This document shows positions 35,838-45,015 of a DNA stretch of 64,000 nt, piece after piece. The stretch comes from Spirosoma terrae (GTDB taxonomy: Bacteria > Bacteroidota > Bacteroidia > Cytophagales > Spirosomataceae), in assembly GCF_010435915.1 (NCBI RefSeq), contig NZ_JAAFZH010000001.1:682001-746000 (forward strand), read 5' to 3'. Numbering within the stretch: the first letter of the stretch is position 1; each line of letters opens with the position of its first letter. Position numbers and translations under genes: made by a program. The notes under the pieces are model-generated. The model searched no databases. It was not told where the DNA came from and saw nothing but the letters and a program-made list of their open reading frames with translations.

Positions 35838-36446
35838 ATGAAACAATTTACGGACGAAGAGTTAGTCCGGTTATATGTGGAAACGCAAAAGAACGCCTAT
35901 TTTGAGCGTTTATATGAGCGCTACTGTGATAAAGTTTACCGAAAATGTCTTTCCTTCACAAAAGATCCATTACAAGCTGAAGACTTAACACACGACATAT
36001 TTTTAAAGCTAGTGATCAAACTTGGTGGCTTCAAAGAGCAGGCCAAGTTTTCGACATGGCTATACTCAATTACGTATAATCACTGTACAGATCATATGCG
36101 CTCTCCTCACAGGCGTACTGAGGTCTATATGGATGAGGGCTGGGAACGGCTGGATGTTGGAGAGGATGATGGTCTTGCTGAATTGGCTGAGATGGAAGCC
36201 CAGCAACTCAGGAAAGCTATGGACCAACTCGACCCAACCGAACAAAGCTTATTATTAATGAAATACCAGGATAATGTAAGTATACGTGAACTAGCTGATT
36301 TGAATGGAATTACTGAAAGCGCAGTAAAAATGCGCCTGAAGCGTACGCGTGATAAACTTCGTAAATATTACTTAGAAGGAGCCTTATTCTGGTTATTGAT
36401 AGCAATAAAAGCAGTCCTGTCCATTCGCTGGCCTTTTCGATATTAA
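35838..36446 (+). CDS. ECF RNA polymerase sigma factor (paralogue 2) with hydrophobic C-terminus
   Basis: 202 residues. Region 2 (YFERLYERYCDKVYRKC, AEDLTHDIFLKLVIKL, FSTWLYSITYNHCTDH) and region 4 (SLLLMKYQDNVSIRELADLNGITESAVKMRLKRTRDKLR) are intact and closely resemble paralogue 1. After region 4 comes a hydrophobic stretch, ALFWLLIAIKAVLSI (about 182-196), unusual for an ECF factor; it might anchor the protein at the membrane or bind a partner. No zinc-type anti-sigma gene follows, only a 57-codon ORF 15 bases downstream. Confidence 0.9.
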   Translation: MKQFTDEELVRLYVETQKNAYFERLYERYCDKVYRKCLSFTKDPLQAEDLTHDIFLKLVIKLGGFKEQAKFSTWLYSITYNHCTDHMRSPHRRTEVYMDEGWERLDVGEDDGLAELAEMEAQQLRKAMDQLDPTEQSLLLMKYQDNVSIRELADLNGITESAVKMRLKRTRDKLRKYYLEGALFWLLIAIKAVLSIRWPFRY

Positions 36447-36461
36447 ACCTAACTATAGCAT

Positions 36462-36635
36462 ATGGAGCCAAATAACCCATTTCTTGCCTTAGAAACAGAC
36501 GACCAATGCCCACCACACTTAAAAGAGGAACTATTTTCCGAAATTGATTTGATTCGGGATGTTGCTACCGTGATAGAACTCTATATCGGAGATCTGTTTG
36601 GCGTGGCATCAGTTATGGCTAACCCATCTCGTTAA
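36462..36635 (+). CDS. Small acidic ORF (57 aa) after the ECF sigma gene
   Basis: ATG at 36462, TAA at 36633-36635. The product starts MEPNNPFLALETDDQCPP and ends IELYIGDLFGVASVMANPSR. It has no membrane helix or signal peptide and is clearly acidic, with a likely amphipathic helix around HLKEELFSEIDLIRDVATVI. It lies 15 bases after the second ECF gene and 30 before the MscS-like gene, on the same strand, so it fits a translated member of this cluster. I do not recognise a named family; similar short ORFs in related genomes are my recollection only. Confidence 0.6.
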   Translation: MEPNNPFLALETDDQCPPHLKEELFSEIDLIRDVATVIELYIGDLFGVASVMANPSR

Positions 36636-36665
36636 TACCGGACTCTTTCATGCCTCAGTAACTTT

Positions 36666-37490
36666 ATGAAGCAACTACCTAATATAACTGAAGTTTTACT
36701 AAATACATTTCAAACCCTTATTGATCAGTTCGTTGAGTTTGTACCCCGCATTCTGGGGGCTATTGTTATTTTGCTAATAGGTGTTGGCGTAGCGAGAATA
36801 ATTGCATTTATTGTTCGGCGAGTACTAGCTCAGGTTGGCTTTGATAAAATAGGAAGCCGTTTAAACGAGATTAGTATTATCAAGCAGCTTAATACAGAAA
36901 TAAAGCTGAGTGATATTGTTGCCAAAGTTCTTTATTATTTTATCCTGCTGGTTTTTATTACGGCATCGACAGAAACCTTAGGCGTAGCTGCTATTACAGA
37001 AATGGTTTCGTCGCTTGTTAATTTTATACCCAAAGTTATTGCGGCTGCTATTATGCTTCAGGTAGGCGTTTTATTGGCTGATACGTTACGAGGAGCTGTA
37101 TATAACCTTTGCCAATCATTTAATATTTCGTCGGCTCGGCTATTGAGCATGATCGTTTTTGTCTTTTTCCTGATTATTACGATTATAAGCTCACTCGCAC
37201 AGGCGGGGATTAATACCGAGTTATTGGAATCCAGTTTTAATTTAATTATTGGCGGAGGGATTTTTGCCTTTGCAATTGGCTATGGCATAGCTTCGCGAGA
37301 TGTAATGGCTAATATTTTATCTTCTTTTTATTCAAGAAATAAGTATAAAGAAGGCCAAATAATTCAGATTGATGAGGTTAAGGGGGAAATTATAAAAGTG
37401 GATAGTACTTCATTAACGCTACGTACCGGTGATACTACCACAGTATTTCCTCTGCAGGTTTTACAGACGAAAAAGGTAGAAATTTTTTAA
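36666..37490 (+). CDS. Mechanosensitive ion channel family (MscS-like, TM-helix-repeat type)
   Basis: 274 residues with five or so membrane helices (about 27-50, 85-105, 115-140, 155-180, 195-215). The sequence resembles small MscS-related proteins with repeated TM-helix units (as in CmpX), and FAIGYGIASRDVMANILSSFYSRNKYKEGQIIQIDEVKGEI gives the pore-helix/beta-domain junction typical of MscS. The C-terminal cytosolic vestibule is truncated to a small beta domain. Probable inner-membrane channel or osmosensor. A few hundred bases downstream mscL encodes the large-conductance channel. Confidence 0.8.
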   Translation: MKQLPNITEVLLNTFQTLIDQFVEFVPRILGAIVILLIGVGVARIIAFIVRRVLAQVGFDKIGSRLNEISIIKQLNTEIKLSDIVAKVLYYFILLVFITASTETLGVAAITEMVSSLVNFIPKVIAAAIMLQVGVLLADTLRGAVYNLCQSFNISSARLLSMIVFVFFLIITIISSLAQAGINTELLESSFNLIIGGGIFAFAIGYGIASRDVMANILSSFYSRNKYKEGQIIQIDEVKGEIIKVDSTSLTLRTGDTTTVFPLQVLQTKKVEIF

Positions 37491-37541
37491 TTAATTTGGA
37501 TAGGCAGGTATCTTGTTGATTAGTTTCCCGTCTAAGGAAAC

Positions 37542-38537
37542 ATGAAAAACATCTTACTTACATTTATATGTTGGATGAGCCTGAGCTATGGGTTCGGGCA
37601 GGATTCTCTAAGAGCTACTACAAACTTTAAAGATACAGTAGTAGTTAAGCCCGATACGTCTTATTGGCAGAAGTCATTTAGTGGAGGTATTAACTTCAAC
37701 CAGGCTTCTTTTAGCAACTGGTCGGGAGGTGGGGTCAATTCAATCGCATTAGGGGCTGTTGTTGCCGCTCGTGCTTTTTATGAAAAAGGTAAAGTTTCCT
37801 GGGATAATACGGCCGATCTTCAGCTAGGTTATGTTACGCAGTTGGGCAACACCCGAAAAGCGGCTGATCAGATCATGATTATTTCGGTTTTAGGCCAAAA
37901 AATAGCGCCTAGATGGGATTTGTTTCTGTCTGGAACATTCAATACTTTTTTTGCTCCGGGCTTCCGCTACGACAAATTGCCTGCTGACCAAACCAGGCTT
38001 AAAGTGTCTAATTTTTTTGCTCCTGCTCAGTTTACGTTTGCGGCAGGTATAGCCTACAGGCCTAACGATTGGTTTTCGTTACGTATGAGCCCTATCGCTC
38101 CCCGGTTTACTTTTCTATCGGATGATGGTGTACGCGTGCGGGAGTTAGCAGATGGTACGTTTGTTCCGGATCGGACGCAGGTAGCCTATGGCGTACAGCC
38201 TGGGAAAAGCTCAAGAACTGAGTGGCTTGCTTTTCAGCTACAGACAGTGTTGAATCGTAATTTAACGGAAAACATATCATTAAATGCCCGCTATCAGCTT
38301 TTTACCGAATACGCTCGATTAAACAATATTAATCACCGCCTTGATTTACTACTAACGGCTAAAATAAGTCGGTATTTGAGCACAAATTTTGGATTGATTG
38401 CCCTGTATAATAAAGACTTTAGTTCAGAGCTGCAGATACAGCAAACACTGGCTATTGGCCTGGTGTATAATATCAGTTCATTTCGGGTTAAAAAGGACAC
38501 ACAAAAAGCGGAAACCCCGCTACCAGGCCGATTTTGA
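37542..38537 (+). CDS. DUF3078 outer membrane-type protein
   Basis: 331 residues with a signal peptide (MKNILLTFICWMSLSYGFG). The mature start SYWQKSFSGGINFNQASFSNWSGGG is the DUF3078 hallmark, and the rest alternates beta-strands with aromatic ends (DLQLGYVTQLG, RLDLLLTAKISRYLSTNFGLIALYN), consistent with an outer-membrane beta-barrel. Function unknown in the family. A 6-base hairpin (GTTTCC/GGAAAC, 37523-37541) abuts the start codon. It sits between two mechanosensitive channel genes. Confidence 0.85.
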   Translation: MKNILLTFICWMSLSYGFGQDSLRATTNFKDTVVVKPDTSYWQKSFSGGINFNQASFSNWSGGGVNSIALGAVVAARAFYEKGKVSWDNTADLQLGYVTQLGNTRKAADQIMIISVLGQKIAPRWDLFLSGTFNTFFAPGFRYDKLPADQTRLKVSNFFAPAQFTFAAGIAYRPNDWFSLRMSPIAPRFTFLSDDGVRVRELADGTFVPDRTQVAYGVQPGKSSRTEWLAFQLQTVLNRNLTENISLNARYQLFTEYARLNNINHRLDLLLTAKISRYLSTNFGLIALYNKDFSSELQIQQTLAIGLVYNISSFRVKKDTQKAETPLPGRF

Positions 38538-38609
38538 TTTTTATTGAGTAATCTATAGTTTCACAAGGGGTATCCTATCTTAAATCATTCAATCTAAACA
38601 AATTATCAT

Positions 38610-38942
38610 ATGCTAAAAGAATTTCGCACATTCATTGCGCAGGGAAATGTTTTGGATCTGGCGGTGGGTATTATTATTGGTGCTGCTTTCGGCAAGATTA
38701 CCACATCATTAGTAGAGGATATCATTAATCCAATATTAGGTTTGGTAATTGGTGGCATTGATTTTAGCCAAATGAAGATTGTTATTAAGGAGGCTGTTGG
38801 AACAACGCCTGAAGTTGCCATACGCTATGGTAATTTCCTCAACGTGCTGATTCAGTTTTTGGTTATAGCCTGGGTGGTCTTTCTAATAGTTAAACTGGCT
38901 AATCGTGCTCGTTTGTCAAATTCATTACCGCCAAAAGAATAG
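38610..38942 (+). CDS. mscL: Large-conductance mechanosensitive channel
   Basis: 110 residues, slightly shorter than most MscL. The N-terminal amphipathic helix and TM1 are intact: LKEFRTFIAQGNVLDLAVG followed by GIIIGAAFGKI. TM2 is FLNVLIQFLVIAWVVFLIVKLAN. The periplasmic loop is short (about 30 residues). MscL opens under strong membrane tension to release solutes on hypo-osmotic shock. A terminator follows, so it ends the island that starts with the ECF factors. Confidence 0.95.
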   Translation: MLKEFRTFIAQGNVLDLAVGIIIGAAFGKITTSLVEDIINPILGLVIGGIDFSQMKIVIKEAVGTTPEVAIRYGNFLNVLIQFLVIAWVVFLIVKLANRARLSNSLPPKE

Positions 38943-38975
38943 ACGTCAACGGAGAGAAATAAAACTAAAACTAAA

Positions 38976-39003
38976 AGCCCTGGCTAATGCCGGGGCTTCT
39001 TTA
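38976..39003 (+). terminator. Rho-independent terminator of mscL
   Basis: AGCCCTGGC (38976-38984) and GCCGGGGCT (38989-38997) pair with one G-U around TAAT, followed by a T-rich tail. Same CCTGGC/GCCGGGG core as the tsf terminator. Confidence 0.82.
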
Positions 39004-39044
39004 TTTATGCGTTATTTTGCTGCTAGTTTAATCGGCTTATCGTA

Positions 39045-40397
39045 GTGAAAAAAATTGCAATTCTCGGTGGAGGAGAAAGTGGCGTTGGGGCTGCTTTATT
39101 GGCCCAGGCCAAAGGCTTTGATGTTTTTTTGTCGGATAAGGCAGCTTTAACAGAAAGCTATCGTGCTACGTTACAAAAGGCTGGAATTCCCTTCGAAGAA
39201 GGTCAGCATACCGAAGATCGAATCCTACAGGCTACGGAAGTGATTAAAAGTCCTGGCATACCAGAAAAAGTGCCCTTGATCCAGAAGTTAAAGGCACAGG
39301 GTACTCCCATTATCTCGGAAATTGAGTTTGCCGCACGTTATACAAACGCCAAACTTATTGGTATTACGGGAAGTAATGGTAAGACAACCACTACGTTACT
39401 CATTTATCATCTGCTTAAGACAGCTGGGCTGAATGTTGGTTTAGGTGGTAACATCGGGGATAGTTTCGCAGAGCAGGTAGTCAACAATACATACGACTAT
39501 TTTGTACTCGAACTGAGTAGTTTCCAGCTAGATGATATGTATGAAACGCACCTGGATGTCATGGTTTTGCTGAATATTACACCTGATCATCTGGATCGTT
39601 ATGATTACACGTTTCAGAAATATATAGATTCTAAATTTCGTATTCTCCAAAATGCAAGGCCTACTGACAAATTTATCTTTTTCCAGGAAAGCCAACCCAT
39701 TCTGCACGAGCTAGTAAAGTACGATCCACAAGTTAAGCGGTTGCCAATTTCATTAGTAGAATCCGTAGCCCAGGGAGGGTATTGGGATAAGGGTTATTTA
39801 ACCATTAACTACGAGTCGCAAAATTTGCGCATTGCCCAGGCTGACACTACGTTACGTGGACCTCATAATGCCATAAATATATTGGCAGCCATCCTGGCTG
39901 TAAAAGCAGTAGGAATCTCCGATGAGTTGATTAGAGAAGGCTTAAAAACATTTCAGAATGCTGCTCACCGGCTAGAACCGGCCGGGACAATTAATGGTGT
40001 CCATTTCATAAATGATTCAAAGGCAACTAATGTAGACTCTGTTTTCTATGCCCTATCCAGCATGGAAGCCCCAACGGTCTGGATTGCTGGTGGTCTGGAT
40101 AAAGGAAATGATTACAGTCAGCTTGACGAGATCGTGGACCAGAAAGTAAAAGCATTAATTTGTTTGGGAGTTGATAACCATAAACTGGTAGATTACTTCA
40201 AAAATAAGGTGGCAGTGATCTATGAAACTCAGAATATTAATGAAGCCGTAGCAAAAGGCTTGGAATTGAGTCAGTCGGGAGATACTGTCCTGCTATCGCC
40301 AGCCTGTGCTAGTTTCGACTTATTCAAAAACTATCAAGATCGTGGTAATCAGTTTAAAAAGGCAGTTCAGGATTTACTGGTAGCTGATAAAGCATAA
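39045..40397 (+). CDS. murD: UDP-N-acetylmuramoylalanine-D-glutamate ligase (MurD)
   Basis: 450 residues with a GTG start at 39045 that opens directly into the Rossmann motif KKIAILGGGESGVG. The P-loop ITGSNGKTTTT, ELSSFQLDDM, NITPDHLDRYDYTFQ and the C-terminal NDSKATNVDSV motif are all present. MurD adds D-glutamate to UDP-MurNAc-L-Ala. It restarts the dcw cluster 7 kb after mraY, just behind the mscL terminator, so it needs its own promoter. A TATTTTG-like -7 variant lies at 39013-39019. Confidence 0.96.
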   Translation: MKKIAILGGGESGVGAALLAQAKGFDVFLSDKAALTESYRATLQKAGIPFEEGQHTEDRILQATEVIKSPGIPEKVPLIQKLKAQGTPIISEIEFAARYTNAKLIGITGSNGKTTTTLLIYHLLKTAGLNVGLGGNIGDSFAEQVVNNTYDYFVLELSSFQLDDMYETHLDVMVLLNITPDHLDRYDYTFQKYIDSKFRILQNARPTDKFIFFQESQPILHELVKYDPQVKRLPISLVESVAQGGYWDKGYLTINYESQNLRIAQADTTLRGPHNAINILAAILAVKAVGISDELIREGLKTFQNAAHRLEPAGTINGVHFINDSKATNVDSVFYALSSMEAPTVWIAGGLDKGNDYSQLDEIVDQKVKALICLGVDNHKLVDYFKNKVAVIYETQNINEAVAKGLELSQSGDTVLLSPACASFDLFKNYQDRGNQFKKAVQDLLVADKA

Positions 40398-40452
40398 CGG
40401 TAGTAAAGTAATTATTGCCCTTACCGATTATCGAATACTACTTTAAGAAAAC

Positions 40453-41574
40453 ATGGCCCTACGCAATTGGATTCGTACTCATCTCAAAGGTGATCGCCAG
40501 ATATGGTGGATTGTACTGTATTTGTCAATTATGAGTGTGCTGGTCGTATATAGTGCTACCGGTACAAAAGCGTTTCGGGAATTAGATGGCAATACGGAGG
40601 TGTTCCTGATCAAGCACGGGCTACTGCTTATGCTAGGCCTGGCCTGTACTTACTTTGCTCATAATATTAACTACGTTTATTATGCACGGTTATCGAAATT
40701 TGGCTTGTGGCTGTCGATTCCATTGCTTCTTTGGGCATTCTTTAAAGGAACTAGTCTAAATGATGCGTCTCGCTGGGTAACGATCCCGATTATTAATCAA
40801 ACATTTCAGCCGTCGGATTTAGCCAAGTTGGCGCTTATTTCCAACTTGGCTGCCATGCTGGCGAAGCGTCAGCGATTTATGAATGATCCGAGCGTTTTGT
40901 TTAATCTGATCCTTTGGATTGGGGTAATTTGTTCGCTCATTATTCTGTCAAATACCTCAACCGCATTACTTCTAGCCGCAACCTGCTTTCTGTTGATGTA
41001 TATTGGTCGAGTACCAGTACGGTATTTAGCTTATATGGTGGGGGTTTGTGTTGTGCTTGGCGGAGCGGCCTTAATAATAGGAGAGCGCTTCGAAACGGCT
41101 AAAAGCAGGATGGTGAGTTTCATGGATTCTGATTCCGTTGTTTATCAGGTCGAACAATCGTATATCGCTCTCGCTAATGGTGGTTTGACAGGACAGGGGC
41201 CTGGTAATAGTCATCAGAGAAATACACTTCCTAACCCCTTCTCCGATTTTATTTACGCTATTATAGTTGAGGAGTATGGCCTGTTACTAGGGGGAATTCC
41301 TGTCGTATTAGCGTATATCTGGTTCTTATGGCGAGGTATAAAAGCCATTCAAAAAACAACAAGGCCGTTTGGTGGATTATTGTCGGCTGGGCTAACGTTT
41401 AGCATTGTATTTCAGGCATTTGCCAGTATTTGTGTTGCTGTAGGTTTAGCACCCGTAACAGGGCAGCCTTTGCCGTTATTAAGTATGGGAGGAACCTCGC
41501 TTATTTTCACAGGGCTGGCAATCGGTATTGTACTGAGTGTGAGTCGTGAAGACGCTGATGAAAGCAAAATATAG
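40453..41574 (+). CDS. ftsW: Septal peptidoglycan glycosyltransferase FtsW
   Basis: 373 residues with about ten membrane helices, of the SEDS family. Diagnostic motifs: VVYSATGTKAF in the first segment, LKLSDLAK-like FQPSDLAKLALI, GGLTGQGPGNSHQRNTLP with the conserved periplasmic loop, DFIYAIIVEEYGL (catalytic acidic region) and the final GMGGTSL-like SMGGTSLIF. FtsW polymerises lipid II glycan strands at the septum together with FtsI. Start at the first ATG, after a weak 7-base inverted repeat. Confidence 0.95.
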   Translation: MALRNWIRTHLKGDRQIWWIVLYLSIMSVLVVYSATGTKAFRELDGNTEVFLIKHGLLLMLGLACTYFAHNINYVYYARLSKFGLWLSIPLLLWAFFKGTSLNDASRWVTIPIINQTFQPSDLAKLALISNLAAMLAKRQRFMNDPSVLFNLILWIGVICSLIILSNTSTALLLAATCFLLMYIGRVPVRYLAYMVGVCVVLGGAALIIGERFETAKSRMVSFMDSDSVVYQVEQSYIALANGGLTGQGPGNSHQRNTLPNPFSDFIYAIIVEEYGLLLGGIPVVLAYIWFLWRGIKAIQKTTRPFGGLLSAGLTFSIVFQAFASICVAVGLAPVTGQPLPLLSMGGTSLIFTGLAIGIVLSVSREDADESKI

Positions 41575-41640
41575 GCATATTTTAGTTGCGATAGTTGTAG
41601 AGCGGGTGGAATAGAGAAGCAGTCTTGATGATCAAAAAGC

Positions 41641-42732
41641 ATGAAAGTTATTATTAGCGGTGGAGGTACTGGTGGTCATATTTATCCGGCTATTGCTATT
41701 GCCAACGAACTGAAGGTAATTGATCCTTCTGTTGATATCCTGTTTGTGGGTGCTGAAGGTAAAATGGAAATGGAAAAAGTGCCTCGTGCTGGTTATCAGA
41801 TTGTAGGGTTGCCTATAGTAGGTATCAAGCGTGAACTGACGTTAGCCAACTTAGCATTTCCGTTTAAACTGGGTAGAAGTTTTGCGCGTGCTCAGCAAAT
41901 TGTTCGTGATTTTCAACCCGATGTTGCTGTAGGGGTAGGTGGTTATGCTAGTGGCCCTTTGCTATTGTCGGCTTCTCTGAAGGGGGTACCCACATTGATT
42001 CAGGAACAAAATTCATACGCAGGGCTTACCAATAAAGCATTATCCCGCTGGGCCAAACGTATTTGTGTGGCTTATCCAGGCATGAATGCCTTTTTTCCTG
42101 AAGAAAAAATCAAATTAACCGGCAATCCGGTACGTAGTGATATTCAGTTTGCTGATCAGCAACTAGAAGCTGGCCGTACACTATTTAATCTTGATCCGAC
42201 GCGTCCAACTCTGCTGGTAATTGGGGGAAGTCAGGGAGCTAGAACATTAAATGAAACACTAGAGGCAAATTTAACGCAATTCATAGAGGCTGGCGTTCAG
42301 GTTATCTGGCAAACGGGGGCAGCTTTTATTGAGCGTGCAAGAGCGGCTGTTGCGGCTGTCAATTCTCCCTTGGTTAAAGCGTTTGATTTTATATATGAAA
42401 TGGACAAAGCCTATGCTGTGGCCAATGCTGTCGTATCACGGGCAGGAGCCTTGTCGGTCTCAGAATTATGCCTGGTCGGTCGGCCAGCCATTTTAGTCCC
42501 TTTGCCTACAGCTGCTGAAGACCATCAGACAAAGAACGCAATGAGTCTGGTTGAACGTAACGCTGCGCTTTTGGTGAATGATCGTAATGCCCGGGAGGAG
42601 TTAGTAGCTGCAGCCTTACATCTGTTAAACGATACTGATTTATGCAAACGACTAAGCACTGAAATAAAAAAGTTGGGCAAGCCGAATGCGGCCCGTGATA
42701 TTGCTGAAGAAGTTATACACTTAACGAAATAA
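41641..42732 (+). CDS. murG: Lipid I GlcNAc transferase (MurG)
   Basis: 363 residues, standard for MurG. N-terminal GGGTGGHIYPAIAIANEL, then GVGGYASGP, TLIQEQNSYAGLTNK, GNPVR, GGSQGARTLNE and the UDP-GlcNAc pocket SRAGALSVSELCLVGRPAILVPLPTAAEDHQTKNA. It adds GlcNAc to lipid I, making lipid II, at the inner face of the membrane. It follows ftsW by 66 bases and precedes murC by 77. Confidence 0.97.
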   Translation: MKVIISGGGTGGHIYPAIAIANELKVIDPSVDILFVGAEGKMEMEKVPRAGYQIVGLPIVGIKRELTLANLAFPFKLGRSFARAQQIVRDFQPDVAVGVGGYASGPLLLSASLKGVPTLIQEQNSYAGLTNKALSRWAKRICVAYPGMNAFFPEEKIKLTGNPVRSDIQFADQQLEAGRTLFNLDPTRPTLLVIGGSQGARTLNETLEANLTQFIEAGVQVIWQTGAAFIERARAAVAAVNSPLVKAFDFIYEMDKAYAVANAVVSRAGALSVSELCLVGRPAILVPLPTAAEDHQTKNAMSLVERNAALLVNDRNAREELVAAALHLLNDTDLCKRLSTEIKKLGKPNAARDIAEEVIHLTK

Positions 42733-42809
42733 AACAGAGAGTACAGTATAAAGAGGCCGACAGCACCGATTAGTATGGTCCTGTTAACCTCTTTGCACTT
42801 GACTTCCTT

Positions 42810-44204
42810 ATGCTAATAATGACCTTAGATCAATTTAAATACATTTATTTTCTCGGCATCGGTGGCATCGGTATGAGTGCCCTGGCTCGTTGGTTCCGCG
42901 TTAATGGTTATGACGTAGCGGGATACGATAAAACACCTACTGCGCTGACAACAGCCTTACAGGAAGAGGGAATGACTATTCATTTTCTGGAAGACGTAGC
43001 GCAGATTCCTGAAACCTTCCGGGAAAACCGAGATCAGACATTGGTCATATATACACCGGCGGTTCCCAAAACGCACCAGGAGTACATATACCTGACAGAA
43101 AACGGCTTTACCTTACAAAAACGATCCCAGGTATTAGGGTTACTGGCCGGGCAAATGAAAACCGTTGGGGTTGCAGGAACTCATGGTAAAACGACCACTT
43201 CGTCGATGGTTGCTCATATTCTTCGCCATGCCGGAGTCAATTGTGCCGCCTTTCTGGGAGGCATAACCAATAATTATGGAACTAACTTTTTATTGAATGA
43301 CCCTTCTGACGATCTCCGATCCGTAGTGTGCGTCGTAGAAGCCGATGAGTTTGACCGATCTTTCTTAACACTTTTTCCAAATCTGGCTATCGTTACGTCG
43401 ACGGATGCTGATCATTTGGATATTTATGGCGCGCACGATGCTGTTCTTGATTCATTCGGGAAGTTCGTTAGCCAAATAGAAGAAGGAGGAACCCTTTTCA
43501 TGAAAAAGGGATTGTCATTGGCTGATAAAACAAAAGCAATCGTTGAGCAATACTCACTTAATGAGGGGGATTACTATAGTCAGAACCTGAAAGTCGAAAA
43601 CGCGACATTTGTTTTTGATCTAGTCTATCCTGAAGGTACTATCCCTGCTATTCAGTTGATTGTTCCGGGGTTTCATAACGTTGAAAATGCGGTTGCTGCC
43701 AGTGCTGTCGCTTTGACGTTAGGTGTTTCGCCTACTGCCATTCGAGATGCGCTCAATACCTATAAAGGTGTACGTCGGCGGTTCGAGTACATTCTTAAAA
43801 CAGACGATGCTGTGCTGATTGACGATTATGCCCATCATCCTGAAGAAGTAAAAGCCTTTTTGTCATCCGTTAAAGCACTATATCCTGATCGTGAACTGAC
43901 GGCAATATTTCAGCCCCATTTGTTCACTAGAACGCGTGATTTTGCCGAAGGATTTGCCGACAGTTTATCGCTGGCCGATCAGGTTATTTTATTAGATATT
44001 TATCCCGCGCGTGAATTACCCATTGAGGGAGTATCTTCTGACTTGATTTTTCAGGCTATTCGATCTAAAAAGAAACAACAAAGCACCAAAGAAGCGGTAC
44101 TCGACGTTGTGCGAGAAAAGAAACCGAAACTACTGGTTACGATCGGAGCAGGTGACATCGACCAATTATTGCCAGCTCTTAAAAGTGTCTTAAAAGACCA
44201 ATAG
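42810..44204 (+). CDS. murC: UDP-N-acetylmuramate-L-alanine ligase (MurC)
   Basis: 464 residues from 42810; the ATG at 42822 (MTLDQFKYIYF) is an equally plausible start. Motifs: FLGIGGIGMSALARW, GVAGTHGKTTTSSM, VEADEFDRSFL, STDADHLDIYG, YKGVRRRFEY and DDYAHHPEEVKAF. MurC attaches the first L-alanine to UDP-MurNAc. A short inverted repeat AAAGAGG/CCTCTTT (42750-42756, 42788-42794) lies in the upstream spacer. Confidence 0.96.
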   Translation: MLIMTLDQFKYIYFLGIGGIGMSALARWFRVNGYDVAGYDKTPTALTTALQEEGMTIHFLEDVAQIPETFRENRDQTLVIYTPAVPKTHQEYIYLTENGFTLQKRSQVLGLLAGQMKTVGVAGTHGKTTTSSMVAHILRHAGVNCAAFLGGITNNYGTNFLLNDPSDDLRSVVCVVEADEFDRSFLTLFPNLAIVTSTDADHLDIYGAHDAVLDSFGKFVSQIEEGGTLFMKKGLSLADKTKAIVEQYSLNEGDYYSQNLKVENATFVFDLVYPEGTIPAIQLIVPGFHNVENAVAASAVALTLGVSPTAIRDALNTYKGVRRRFEYILKTDDAVLIDDYAHHPEEVKAFLSSVKALYPDRELTAIFQPHLFTRTRDFAEGFADSLSLADQVILLDIYPARELPIEGVSSDLIFQAIRSKKKQQSTKEAVLDVVREKKPKLLVTIGAGDIDQLLPALKSVLKDQ

Positions 44205-44241
44205 ATAAAAATATCTGAATGATGACCTAGCTTATACACAG

Positions 44242-45015
44242 ATGTTTTCTACCTTTAAATCAAGCAAGAAGTGGTTCGTCGCAATTGGTGGGCTTTTGGG
44301 ATTGTTTAGTCTCATCGCTTTTACCGAAATCCGGCATGGGCAAAAGCATGTTCGATCAGTTGTTGTTCATATTGACCAAATTGATGGGCATTCTTTTTTA
44401 ACACGTCGGGACGTAACGGGTTATTTAACAAATGGAGGAGCTGATCCTGTGATAGGTAAAAACTATCAAGAGGTTGACTTTCATCAATTGGAAGAACGGC
44501 TCCAACAGCACGGACTGGTTAAAAAAAGTCAGGTTTTTCGTGACCTGACAGGCGACCTAATCGTCAGGGTTGAACAACCTCGGCCAATTGCACGGTTGAT
44601 GACACCGGGAGAGCAAGTACGGGCTGTATCAGGGAAATACGTTAGTGAAGAAGGGAGGTTTTTCCCTATTTCAATGAACTATTCCGCTCGTGTTCCAATA
44701 TTGACCGGCAGTTATTTTGCCAAAAATAGATCATTGACGAGTGATCGTAACCGGCCACTGCTTGAGTTGTTAAAACAGGTTTATGACGATCCGTTTTGGC
44801 GGGCTCAGATTGTGGAGTTATCGGTAGATGAGGAGGGAGAGGTTACAATGTGGCCGCAGATAGGTAACCACAAAATTGAGTTTGGATTGCCAACAGATGT
44901 GGAAGCCAAATTGAGGAAACTGAAATTGTTTTATACGAATATTCTACCGGCAAAAGGTTGGGACCGATACAGCCGGGTGAATGTTCAATATCGAAATCAA
45001 ATCGTGTGCGAATGA
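44242..45015 (+). CDS. ftsQ: Cell division protein FtsQ
   Basis: 257 residues. One N-terminal membrane helix (about 9-28) is followed by a POTRA-like region (VVVHIDQIDGHSFLTRRDVTGYL) and a beta-domain with VRVEQPRPIARL and YVSEEGRFFPIS, the FtsQ pattern. FtsQ links early and late divisome proteins by binding FtsL-FtsB. Its last four bases overlap the ftsA start (ATGA), a sign of coupled translation. Confidence 0.88.
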   Translation: MFSTFKSSKKWFVAIGGLLGLFSLIAFTEIRHGQKHVRSVVVHIDQIDGHSFLTRRDVTGYLTNGGADPVIGKNYQEVDFHQLEERLQQHGLVKKSQVFRDLTGDLIVRVEQPRPIARLMTPGEQVRAVSGKYVSEEGRFFPISMNYSARVPILTGSYFAKNRSLTSDRNRPLLELLKQVYDDPFWRAQIVELSVDEEGEVTMWPQIGNHKIEFGLPTDVEAKLRKLKLFYTNILPAKGWDRYSRVNVQYRNQIVCE

